From positions 930,001-994,000 of the forward strand of contig NZ_CP149798.1 of assembly GCF_037940415.1 (NCBI RefSeq): a stretch of 64,000 nucleotides of DNA, given 5' to 3'. The translations under genes were made by a program, and so were the position numbers. A model generated the notes under the pieces. It was not told where the DNA came from and ran no database searches. It saw nothing but the letters and a program-made list of their open reading frames with translations. The DNA is from Streptomyces sp. f51. Its GTDB lineage: Bacteria; Actinomycetota; Actinomycetes; Streptomycetales; Streptomycetaceae. Within the stretch, counting starts at the first letter, position 1; each line of letters opens with the position of its first letter. Positions 34,185-41,275 of the stretch are shown here, in pieces.

Positions 34185-34594
34185 TGCTGCCCCTTCGTAT
34201 CCGTACGCAGAGGTCCACCATAGTGCGCCCGGCCTGCGTCGCCGCGTCGCGGGGCCCCTACGGGGGTGTCGATTCGCCAAGAGAGGGGTAAGAGCGGACG
34301 CGCGGGACCGGACATCGCGTCCCGCGGTGTGCTGCGGATCGGGGCCCGGCGCCCTTCGGGCCGACCTGGGACCCGCTGGCTGCGGGTCGACCGAAAGCCG
34401 TTGTCTACTGAACGTCCGGGCCCCACCCGGGTCGCACCTGCCGACGTGTCGGAACGTTCCCTCGCCTCGTGGCGCCGGCGCTGGGCCTGGCTCTCCAGTG
34501 GCCGGTGCGCCGGTGCGGCGCACCACCCCTGACCCAGCGGCGCCTCGAGGCCGTCGGAAGTTCCCCGGTCGGCCGTCCGGTGGTGGACGGGCAG

Positions 34595-34625
34595 AACCTA
34601 CCCGCCCCCTGCGGCAGGCTGTCAA
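34595..34625 (-). promoter_or_regulatory. Putative promoter of ppm1
   Basis: On the minus strand: TTGACA (34625-34620), 19-bp spacer, TAGGTT (34600-34595). The -35 is perfect and the -10 has TA---T; the spacer is one base longer than usual. Confidence 0.5.
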
Positions 34626-34692
34626 CACTGGCTTGATCTGCGCCTTTCCCGGGAAACCCCAGGTCAGAGCCGAGGATGCGCAGGTGGAACCT

Positions 34693-34729
34693 CGGGGTGC
34701 CGGGCCCCGGAAGCGCACCCGGCACCCCG
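34693..34729 (-). terminator. Amidohydrolase terminator
   Basis: Perfect 12-bp stem (34693-34704 with 34718-34729, CGGGGTGCCGGG) and 13-nt loop, directly after the amidohydrolase stop. Confidence 0.8.
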
Positions 34730-34734
34730 GGACA

Positions 34735-36351
34735 TCACTCGTTAGGCCGTACGAATACCGTGCGCCCGCCGACCACGGTGCGCAGGCAGACGGGCAGGTC
34801 GCCGCCGGGAGTCAGATCGGGCAGTCCCGGAGTGCCGGAGCGGGGGTCGGTCGACCAGCGCGCGACCCGGTCGTCGGGGGCCTGGACGACGAGGTGGCCG
34901 GTGCGCCACACCGCGTAGTCCGCGGGCGCGCCCGGCACCAGGACACCCGCGTCGTCGCGGCCGACGGCCCGCCAGCCGCCCCGGGTGTGGGCGGTGAAGG
35001 CCGCCCGCACGGACACGCGATGACCGGGCGTGCGGTGGAAGGCCGCCGCGCGCACCGTGCCCCACGGGTCGAGCGGGGTCACCGGGCTGTCGGAGCCGAA
35101 GGCCAGGGGCACGCCGGCGCGCAGCAGGGCGGCGAACGGGTTGAGAGTGCGGGCCCGGTCGGTGCCGAGCCGCTGGGCGTACATGCCGTCCTCGCCGCCC
35201 CACAGGGCGTCGAAGGCGGGCTGTACGGAAGCGGTGAGGCCGAGCTCGGCGAAGCCCGCGACGGTCTCCGGGGTGAGCATCTCGGCGTGCTCGACGCGGT
35301 GCCGGGCGGCGCGTACGCGGGCGAGGCCGACCTTCTCTGCGGCGGCGCGGACACCCGCGACCACGGAGGCCACCGCGGCGTCCCCGATCGCGTGGAAGCC
35401 CGCCTGGAGGCCCGCCTCGGTGCAGGCCACCACGTGCTCGGCGACGGCGTCCGCGTCGAGGTGGACGATTCCCGTGTGGTCCGCGTCCTGGTAGGGCTCG
35501 TGGAGACAGGCGGTGTGCGAGCCGAGGGAGCCGTCGACGAACAGGTCGCCGGCGGCGCCGACGGCTCCGAGGGCCCGTGCCTTCTCGACGTCGCGGTCGG
35601 CCCAGTAGCCGACGACGCGCGGTCCCGGCTCCTCCGCGGCGAGCCGCAGCAGGCCGGTGAAGTCGTCCTCGGAGGAGATCTCGGGGCCCGCGCACTCGTG
35701 CACGGAGCCGATGCCGAGCGAGGCGGCGTGGGCGAGCGCGGCGCGCTGGGCCTCGGTGCGCTGCTCCGCTCCGACGGCGCCGAGGGCGGCGGCGCGCACG
35801 GCGTGGTGGGCGTCGCGGGTCAGGGGGCCGTCGGCCGCGTACCCGGCGAGCGCGGTGACACCGGGGACCAGGTCGAGGAGCGCGGTGGTGGCCACGGCGG
35901 AGTGGACGTCGATGCGGGAGAGGTAGAGCGGGCGTCCGCCGGTCGCGGCGTCGAGCTCGGTGCGGGCCGGGGGCCGGCCGCCGGGCCAGCGGGCCGCGTC
36001 CCAGCCGTGGCCGAGGAGGACCCGGTCGCCGGGACGGCCTGCGGCGAAGTCGCGCACGAGGGCGAGGGCCGCTTCGAGGGTCGGCGCGCCGGACAGGTCG
36101 AGGCCGGTGAGCGCGAGCCCGGTGGCGGTGGTGTGCACGTGCGCGTCGGTGAACGCCGGGGTGACGAGGGCGCCTTCGAGGTCGACGACCTCGTCGACGC
36201 CGTCGGCGAAGGCGTCGGCGGCGCCTTCCGAGCCGACCCAGGCGACCTGGCCGCGTTCCACGACCATGGCGGTGGCGAAGGGGTCGGCGGGACTGTGGAC
36301 TTCTCCACCGCGCAGCAGCACGGTGTCCGACGGGGCGGTGCTCTCACTCAT
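34735..36351 (-). CDS. Amidohydrolase family protein (YtcJ/NfdA type)
   Basis: 538 residues. Metal-dependent hydrolase barrel: FTDAHVHTT (HxH, about residue 63), GFHAIGDAAV (His), RVEHAEMLTPE (His), and FGSDSPVTPLDPW (Asp near 440). The flanking beta domain is formed by the termini. Closest in pattern to YtcJ-like/N-substituted formamide deformylases, though substrate cannot be assigned. Start at 36351 (MSESTAPSD) because upstream codons look non-coding; the ribosome site is weak. Separate from the Lrp gene by 123 bp with a hairpin. Confidence 0.9.
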   Translation of the reverse strand: MSESTAPSDTVLLRGGEVHSPADPFATAMVVERGQVAWVGSEGAADAFADGVDEVVDLEGALVTPAFTDAHVHTTATGLALTGLDLSGAPTLEAALALVRDFAAGRPGDRVLLGHGWDAARWPGGRPPARTELDAATGGRPLYLSRIDVHSAVATTALLDLVPGVTALAGYAADGPLTRDAHHAVRAAALGAVGAEQRTEAQRAALAHAASLGIGSVHECAGPEISSEDDFTGLLRLAAEEPGPRVVGYWADRDVEKARALGAVGAAGDLFVDGSLGSHTACLHEPYQDADHTGIVHLDADAVAEHVVACTEAGLQAGFHAIGDAAVASVVAGVRAAAEKVGLARVRAARHRVEHAEMLTPETVAGFAELGLTASVQPAFDALWGGEDGMYAQRLGTDRARTLNPFAALLRAGVPLAFGSDSPVTPLDPWGTVRAAAFHRTPGHRVSVRAAFTAHTRGGWRAVGRDDAGVLVPGAPADYAVWRTGHLVVQAPDDRVARWSTDPRSGTPGLPDLTPGGDLPVCLRTVVGGRTVFVRPNE

Positions 36352-36444
36352 GGGAACAGTCTCGCGCCTGCCGACGTCCGGTCGTCGCCCGGGTGGGGCC
36401 GACACGGCGCGGCGGGCGGACCGGCCCGCCCGATCGGGTGCCCG

Positions 36445-36468
36445 CGCTCCGGCGGGTTCGCCGGAGCG
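36445..36468 (-). terminator. Lrp-gene terminator
   Basis: Perfect 10-bp stem (CGCTCCGGCG, 36445-36454 with 36459-36468) and GGTT loop, 6 bp after the Lrp stop. Confidence 0.8.
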
Positions 36469-36474
36469 AACTCC

Positions 36475-36915
36475 TCAGATGCGGGGCGGACGGGACTCGT
36501 ACGGTGTCGACAGGACGACCGTGGTGCGCGTGGACACGCCCGCGAGCGCCCGCAACCGGCCGAGGAGTTCCTCCAGTTCGTGCGGGGTCGAGACACGCAC
36601 CTTGAGGATGTAGTTCTCGTCGCCCGCGACGCTGTGGCACGCCTCGATCTCCGGTACGCCGGCGAGGCGTTCGGCGATGTCGTCGGGGGCGCTCGGGTCG
36701 AACGGCTTCACCGAGATGAAGGCGGTAAGGGGCAGCCCGACGGCCTCCGGGTCGACGACCGCGGCGTAACCCCGGATGACGCCGCGCTGTTCGAGGCGGC
36801 GCACCCGCTGGTGCACGGCGGACGTGGACAGGCCCGTGGCCTTGCCCAGGTCGGTGTAACTCATCCGCCCGTCTGCGACGAGCAGCTGCACGATCTGTCG
36901 GTCCAGCTCCTCCAT
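36475..36915 (-). CDS. Lrp/AsnC-family transcriptional regulator
   Basis: 146 residues. Start MEELDRQIVQLLVADGRMSY leads into the HTH (about 3-55; LGKATGLSTSAVHQRVRRLE is the recognition region) followed by the RAM/AsnC effector domain (about 65-140; TAFISVKPF, then ACHSVAGDENYILKVRV). Such regulators sense amino acids as octamers. ATG at 36915. The likely target (amidohydrolase or itself) is not evident; no clear palindrome was found in the 36916-37183 gap. Confidence 0.94.
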   Translation of the reverse strand: MEELDRQIVQLLVADGRMSYTDLGKATGLSTSAVHQRVRRLEQRGVIRGYAAVVDPEAVGLPLTAFISVKPFDPSAPDDIAERLAGVPEIEACHSVAGDENYILKVRVSTPHELEELLGRLRALAGVSTRTTVVLSTPYESRPPRI

Positions 36916-37183
36916 GGCGCAAGAACCTACAGGGCCGCCGACACCGCCGGATACCTCAGCGGTGCAGGTCATAACCGCTTTGTGATGTGGCATGGTCGCG
37001 GTGACCCGTCCGTCGGCCCCCGGTTTTCCGCCAGGTGGGCACCTGCGGGCGGCATGTGACGAAGGACACATGAATGCAACCGGGTCCGCCGGGTTCGCGT
37101 GATTACCGCGGAGACGGGACGGGAAGTGCTTGCTGTGGTCGAGGTCGCAGCGCCTTGTCGGCCCACCCGAGGGGGAGAATCCC

Positions 37184-37618
37184 ATGCAGAGTCTTAAGCG
37201 CCCTGGTCGTACCGCGCCCAAGCGGCAGCAGGCCGTTCTCGAACCCGAGCCGGAGGGTGTCGAATCCGACGCCCTGGACGGCGAGGAGTTCGACGCGTAC
37301 GACACTTTCGAGATGTACCGGGTCATCTGCCCGGACTGCGCGCAGCCCATCGCGCTGCTGGCGGACGAGGAGTTCCTGCCGGAGCACGCCCTGTGCGCCT
37401 CCCCGTGGAACCCGTTCGGACTCACCGTCTGTTCGGGCACGGGCCGCGCGGCCGCCGAGGCGCCCTCCGCGGACGACACCGCGGAGCCCCAGCAGCAGGA
37501 CACCGCCCTCCTGTTGACGCTCCCTCAGGGACTGAACTGGCGCACACAGCCGTTCTCCCACGTGGGCGGTCCCGGCTCGGTCCCCATGCGGGTCTCGGAG
37601 TTGCGGCGCGCGGCCTGA
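37184..37618 (+). CDS. Hypothetical protein with CPDC zinc-like motif
   Basis: 144 residues from the ATG at 37184 (GGGGGAG upstream). Acidic N-terminal part; a VICPDCAQPIALLADEEF segment near residue 47 gives one Cys-x-x-Cys pair, with further single Cys at ALCASPW and TVCSGTG, so a zinc site is possible. I do not recognise a characterised family; it looks like a Streptomyces core hypothetical. Followed by a terminator. Confidence 0.78.
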   Translation: MQSLKRPGRTAPKRQQAVLEPEPEGVESDALDGEEFDAYDTFEMYRVICPDCAQPIALLADEEFLPEHALCASPWNPFGLTVCSGTGRAAAEAPSADDTAEPQQQDTALLLTLPQGLNWRTQPFSHVGGPGSVPMRVSELRRAA

Positions 37619-37917
37619 CGGCCCGGCGCGTCGAGCGGGTCGGGCCCGCTTCGTCCCCGTAACCGCCCCGCACCACGGCCCGCGGACCGCCGTGGTGCGG
37701 GAGCAGTGCGTCCGGGTCCGGGAGCACGGTGTACGCGCCCGGTCGACCACGCGTCTCAATACGCCTGAACGCAGCGGCAGTTCGCTCACCGCCACGTTCG
37801 GACGGACGCCGAGGCCGACGATCACCGGGGGCCCGAGGCTCGCAGGGGTTCCGTCATGGACACACGCCCGATTCCGTGGGCGGGTGACCTGTCCGCCCGC
37901 CCGCACGTTGCCCCGGT
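37619..37917. other. Intergenic region with one terminator
   Basis: 299 bp. The only feature seen is the hairpin at 37667-37701; no promoter could be assigned for the small Pro-rich gene that follows. Confidence 0.5.
37667..37701 (+). terminator. Hairpin terminator
   Basis: Perfect 13-bp stem (37667-37679 with 37689-37701, CCCGCACCACGGC) and 9-nt loop, 48 bp after the preceding stop. Confidence 0.82.
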
Positions 37918-38316
37918 ATGAGCCCCACACCTTCCGCGACCGGGCACAGGCGCCGGATCCTCGTACCGGCTCCGGCGGTTCACTGGGTACCGCCGCCACC
38001 GCCGGCCCCGCCCGCCCAGGACCCGCCCATCTACCGCGCCCTGATGCGCGCCTGGGCGGACCGCGGGCGGACCCTGCCGGGGCACCACGACCCCGAGTGG
38101 GCGCGTCTGGCGGCGCCTTCGGTGATGTACGGGTACGCGCAGTTGGGCGGCGCGCTCACGGAACCGCGTACGGAGGAACGCTTCGCCCCGGGCCGGGCCC
38201 CGCACGGCGACGGGCGCTTCGGCGCGTCCCGGGATCCGCGGAACGAGTTCGGGATCGGCGCGGACCCGCTCGGCGACCTCAGCGCTCCTCGGGACCCACG
38301 AGGTGCCGCGCGATGA
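37918..38316 (+). CDS. Small Pro-rich hypothetical protein
   Basis: 132 residues. A Pro-rich start (PPPPPAPPAQDPP) precedes a segment, YRALMRAWADRGRTLPGHHD followed by PEWARL, which resembles short Streptomyces hypotheticals of the form Y-x-x-L-x-x-W-x-x-x-G-R-x-x-P-G-x-x-D-x-x-W. No strong ribosome site before the ATG. The last 38 bp overlap the acyl-CoA dehydrogenase 3' end on the other strand. Probably real on codon use, but could be truncated or non-functional; function unknown. Confidence 0.5.
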   Translation: MSPTPSATGHRRRILVPAPAVHWVPPPPPAPPAQDPPIYRALMRAWADRGRTLPGHHDPEWARLAAPSVMYGYAQLGGALTEPRTEERFAPGRAPHGDGRFGASRDPRNEFGIGADPLGDLSAPRDPRGAAR

Positions 38317-39451
38317 CCATGCGCTGGATCTGATTGGTGCCCTCGACGATCTGGAGCACCTTGGCCTCGCGGAGGTACCGCTCGGCCGGGAAGTCGGCGG
38401 TGTACCCGTAGCCGCCCAGGATCTGGGCGGCGTCCGTGGTGACCTTCATGGCCCCGTCCGTGCACAGGAGTTTGGCCATGGCCGCCTGCCGGGAGAAGGG
38501 CCGGCCCGCGTCGCGCAGCCGGGCGGCGGCCAGACAGAGCGCCCGGCCGGCCTCGATCCGGGTGGCCATGTCCGCGAGCATGAAGCGCAGTCCCTGGAAG
38601 TCCGCGATCCGCCGCCCGAACTGGCGCCGTCCGGTGGCGTACGCGACGGCCTCGTCCAGCGCGGCCTGGGCCAGACCCGTGGCGCAGGCCGCGATCCCGA
38701 GGCGCCCCGAGTCCAGAGCCGACAGTGCGGTCTCGAAGCCCCGGCCCTCTCCGCCGAGCAGGCGGTCGCCTGCGACCCGTACGCCGTCGAAGTGGACCTG
38801 GGCGGTCGGCGAGCCCTTCATGCCCATCTTCCGCTCGGGCGGCGAGGCGCTCAGCCCCTCCGCGTCCCCGGGCACCAGGAAGGCCGTGATGCCGTGGGCG
38901 CCCTCGGCGCCCGTCCTGGCGAACACCGTGTAGAAGTCGGCCACCCCGCCGTGCGTGGTCCACGCCTTGGTGCCGGTGACGATCCAGTCGTCACCCCGCC
39001 GTTCCGCCCTCGTCCGCAACGAGGCGGCGTCGGAGCCCGAGGACGGCTCGGAGAGGCAGTACCCGCCGAGCAGACCGCCGCCGAGCATGGCGGGCAGATG
39101 CGTGGCCCGCTGCTCCTCGGTCCCCGTGTGCGCCAGCGCGTGGCAGGCCAGGGTGTGGACGCTGACGCCGAGGCCGACGGTGAGGCGGGCCATGGCCAGC
39201 TCTTCGAGGACCTGGAGGTAGACCTCGTACGGCTGGCCGCCGCCACCGTGGGCGGGGTCGTAGGGCAGACCCAGCAGTCCGGACTCCGAGAGCAGGACGA
39301 AGAGTTCGCGCGGAAAGCGCCCGGCGTCCTCCTCCTCGGCCGCCCTGGGCGCGATCTCGCGCCGGGCCAGGTCACGGACGAGCGCGATCAGGTCCCGGGC
39401 CTCGTCACTGGGCAGCTGACGGTCCACCGGTCGCACGGCGCGATCGGGCAC
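38279..39451 (-). CDS. Acyl-CoA dehydrogenase
   Basis: 390 residues. All three acyl-CoA dehydrogenase domains are present: helical N-terminus (to about 120), beta domain (YCLSEPSSGSDAASL, FAD/substrate region near 135), and helical C-terminus with RRQFGRRIADFQGLRFMLAD and the catalytic-base region LQIVEGTNQIQR (Glu near 372). It oxidises an acyl-CoA to the enoyl-CoA with FAD. GTG at 39451 is set by GAGGAG seven bases upstream. No partner beta-oxidation genes adjoin it. Confidence 0.95.
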   Translation of the reverse strand: MPDRAVRPVDRQLPSDEARDLIALVRDLARREIAPRAAEEEDAGRFPRELFVLLSESGLLGLPYDPAHGGGGQPYEVYLQVLEELAMARLTVGLGVSVHTLACHALAHTGTEEQRATHLPAMLGGGLLGGYCLSEPSSGSDAASLRTRAERRGDDWIVTGTKAWTTHGGVADFYTVFARTGAEGAHGITAFLVPGDAEGLSASPPERKMGMKGSPTAQVHFDGVRVAGDRLLGGEGRGFETALSALDSGRLGIAACATGLAQAALDEAVAYATGRRQFGRRIADFQGLRFMLADMATRIEAGRALCLAAARLRDAGRPFSRQAAMAKLLCTDGAMKVTTDAAQILGGYGYTADFPAERYLREAKVLQIVEGTNQIQRMVIARHLVGPEER

Positions 39452-39722
39452 GGTGGCGCTCCTCACTGGTCGGCCACGGTGGCGAACGCCCGCCAGGGGA
39501 CGGCGCCGCCGGTCTCACCCGGCCCCGCCGATGCTCCCGGTCCAGGTCGCGGAACCCGGCGGACACGTCACGTGGCGCCGGGAGTACGCCCGAACGGAGG
39601 CACCCCGCGCCGGATGACGGGCGGTCACCGGCGGGGCGCGGTCCCGGTCACGTCCGCGAGCCGAGGGACCGGGCAGCTGGTCTGAACCATTGACAGTATG
39701 GTCCAGTCCTCATACGGTGCGA
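39452..39722. other. 271-bp region between acyl-CoA dehydrogenase and TetR genes
   Basis: Upstream of the acyl-CoA dehydrogenase gene. It contains a complete chitinase-type promoter on the plus strand (39678-39718) but no gene behind it. In S. coelicolor a chitinase gene (SCO1429, from memory) occupies this position. Confidence 0.6.
39678..39718 (+). promoter_or_regulatory. Orphan chitinase-type promoter A
   Basis: TTGACA (39690-39695), 17 bp, TACGGT (39713-39718). Two 12-bp direct-repeat-like elements flank and overlap it: TGGTCTGAACCA (39678-39689) and TGGTCCAGTCCT (39699-39710), 21 bp apart. This is the arrangement of Streptomyces chitinase promoters, controlled by chitin/GlcNAc (DasR and repeat-binding proteins). 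It points into the 3' end of the TetR gene, antisense. Confidence 0.75.
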
Positions 39723-40382
39723 TCAGTCGTCCCGCCGGGCGTCGGGCGGGGCCGCGTAGGACGGGTCGATCTCCTCGACGGCGCGCATCGCACCCCCCAG
39801 CATCTTCACGAGCAGTTCGCGCATCGTGTCGCGCGGCAGGGCGGGACGGTCGATCCAGTCGAGGGTGGCGCCCTCCACGCTGTGCAGCCAGCCGAGAAGG
39901 GCGACGCGCGGCAGCGGTCCGACCCTGCGCCGGCCGTACGCTCCCTCGGCGATCGTCGCGACGATCGCCTCGCGCACGCCTTCGCGTATCGCCTGCACCT
40001 CGGCGTCGAAGCCGACGCCGCCGGCGATGATCGTGCGATAGGCGGCCTGGTTGTGCTCGGCGTAGCGGAGATAGCCGTCGATCGTGCGATGGACGCGCTC
40101 CACCCCGGGCAGCTCCAGACCGTCGGCGGCCCGCGAGACCAGGTCAGCGACGGAGTCCTCGACGATGGCGAGGTAGTAGCCGCGCTTGGACTTGAAGTAG
40201 TAGTAGATCAGCCCCTTGGCGACATGCGCCTGCCGCGCGATGTCGTCCATCGACAGCGCGTCGTACGAGGTGTCGGCGAACAACTTCCGCCCGATGGCGA
40301 TGAGTTCGGCGCGGCGCGCCAATGAACGGTCGGTGCCCCGCGCCCGGGGACGGTCGACCTCGCGTTGTTGACTATTATTCAA
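39723..40382 (-). CDS. TetR-family transcriptional regulator
   Basis: About 219 residues. N-terminal HTH with ARRAELIAIGRKLFADTSYD and the recognition helix region MDDIARQAHVAKGLIYYYFK is unmistakably TetR. C-terminal helical ligand domain follows; ends in a short acidic/basic tail. The start is uncertain: candidate codons are TTG at 40382, 40415 or 40322, none with a good ribosome site; 40382 is used here. If the palindrome at 40368-40382 is its operator, initiation at 40322 would be better. Target genes not evident; the acyl-CoA dehydrogenase is a possibility. Confidence 0.9.
   Translation of the reverse strand: MNNSQQREVDRPRARGTDRSLARRAELIAIGRKLFADTSYDALSMDDIARQAHVAKGLIYYYFKSKRGYYLAIVEDSVADLVSRAADGLELPGVERVHRTIDGYLRYAEHNQAAYRTIIAGGVGFDAEVQAIREGVREAIVATIAEGAYGRRRVGPLPRVALLGWLHSVEGATLDWIDRPALPRDTMRELLVKMLGGAMRAVEEIDPSYAAPPDARRDD
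40368..40382. promoter_or_regulatory. Candidate TetR operator
   Basis: TTGACTATTATTCAA, an imperfect AT-rich palindrome (TTGA..TCAA) in otherwise GC-rich DNA at the 5' end of the TetR gene. Confidence 0.4.
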
Positions 40383-40517
40383 TTCCGGCCCTGGTCTCCA
40401 ACTGCCGACGGACAAGCGCAGTATGGCAGAACCGTGCCGACCGTCATCCGGGGGCGATCCGCGCCCGGGCGGTCCCGGCCGGCGCCGGGGAACGGCCTGG
40501 AGACGCCGGGGAACGGT

Positions 40518-40664
40518 CTAGAGCAGACCGAGCTGTGTCACCAGCATCGCCACGACCACCACGAAGATCCAGCCCAGGACGTGTTCGAGGATCTTCGGGC
40601 CGTCGCCCCCTGGGCCTCCGGTGCGGTCACGGAGACGGGCGGCGGTGGCGGAACTCGCGGTCAT
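40518..40664 (-). CDS. Small single-helix membrane protein
   Basis: 48 residues: a charged N-terminus, then a hydrophobic helix LGWIFVVVVAMLVTQLGLL running to the C-terminal residue. ATG at 40664; ribosome site weak (GCGAG). Too short for family assignment; hydrophobic stretch and codon use support a real gene. Unknown function. Confidence 0.5.
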   Translation of the reverse strand: MTASSATAARLRDRTGGPGGDGPKILEHVLGWIFVVVVAMLVTQLGLL

Positions 40665-41275
40665 GGCATCTCGCTGACGTAGTGGTGCGGTGGCGTCCCC
40701 CCGCCTGCCGTCGGCTCCCCACCGACCCGACCACCTTGCCACCGGAGCCGTGGGCGACGGTAGAGACCCCGGTCACGTCCGCGATCCGGCGGGTGCCGGA
40801 GCCCCGTGCGGCGCGCCGGGCACGCGTCCCGTGTGCCGATCGTCACAGGGTCACGGCCGGCCGGATGCTCCCCTCGGGAAGCCCCGGCCGTCCCGGTGGC
40901 CCACAGCCGACGACCCGAAACCTGCGACCCCCGACCCGCGGAAGCCCGACCTGCGGGTGCCCGGCCTGCGGGAGCGCGGCCTGCGGGAGCCCGGCCTGCG
41001 AAGGTCCGACCCGCGGGAAGCCGGCCCTGCGGAAGACCGGTCCGCAGGAGCCCGGCCCGCGGAGGACCGGCCCGCACGAACCCGACCCGCGACGGCCCGA
41101 CCCGAGCAGAACCGGCCCGCAGGAGCCGGGACCGCGGAGGCCCGACGCGGAAGACGGGCCCCGAGGGTCCGGCCTACGGAGAACCGGCCCGCACGAACCC
41201 ACCCGCGAAGGCCCGACCCGCAGAGAACCGGCCCGCACCAACCCGACCCGCGACGGCCCGGGGTCGGGCCTCACC
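40665..41275. other. 611-bp gene-free region dominated by 15-bp repeats
   Basis: Lies between the C39-peptidase stop and the small membrane gene. The first 240 bp (40665-40904) show no recognisable feature; 40905-41255 is a degenerate 15-bp repeat array. All six frames stay open because the repeat length is a multiple of three, so open frames here are not evidence of genes. Confidence 0.65.
40905..41255. repeat. Degenerate 15-bp repeat array, roughly 23 units
   Basis: Core unit CCCGGCCTGCGGGAG, best conserved at 40960-41004; later units drift to ACCGGCCCGCAGGAG and CCCGACCCGCGACGG, with occasional 1-2 base indels. On paper it translates into pentapeptide-like strings on both strands, but there are no ribosome sites and the array drifts out of phase. 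It directly follows the peptidase gene. Confidence 0.75.

Larger units (their letters stand above)
34185..34734. other. 550-bp intergenic region with promoter and terminator but no gene
   Basis: Between the amidohydrolase stop and the ppm1 start, both minus strand. It holds a hairpin (34693-34729) and a promoter-like pair (34595-34625). Reading frames crossing it lack the codon bias of neighbouring genes. If the promoter is correct, ppm1 has a 5' leader of about 400 nt, which is long. Confidence 0.6.

Noticed and set aside
34185..34734. A missed gene in the 550-bp gap
   Set aside because: Open frames lack the third-position bias and motifs of real genes; the gap is better explained by a terminator plus a long ppm1 leader.
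34105..37059. 984-codon plus-strand open frame across ppm1 upstream, amidohydrolase and Lrp genes
   Set aside because: Antisense to two clear genes and a non-coding gap; Gly/Val/Arg-rich like other shadows.
39690..39718. Promoter A as a TetR autoregulatory promoter
   Set aside because: It lies at the 3' end of the TetR gene and points antisense to it, so it cannot drive that gene.
40905..41255. Pentapeptide-repeat protein
   Set aside because: 15-bp repeats translate to pentapeptide-like text in several frames on both strands, but phase slips, no start signal and no A(D/N)Lxx consensus.
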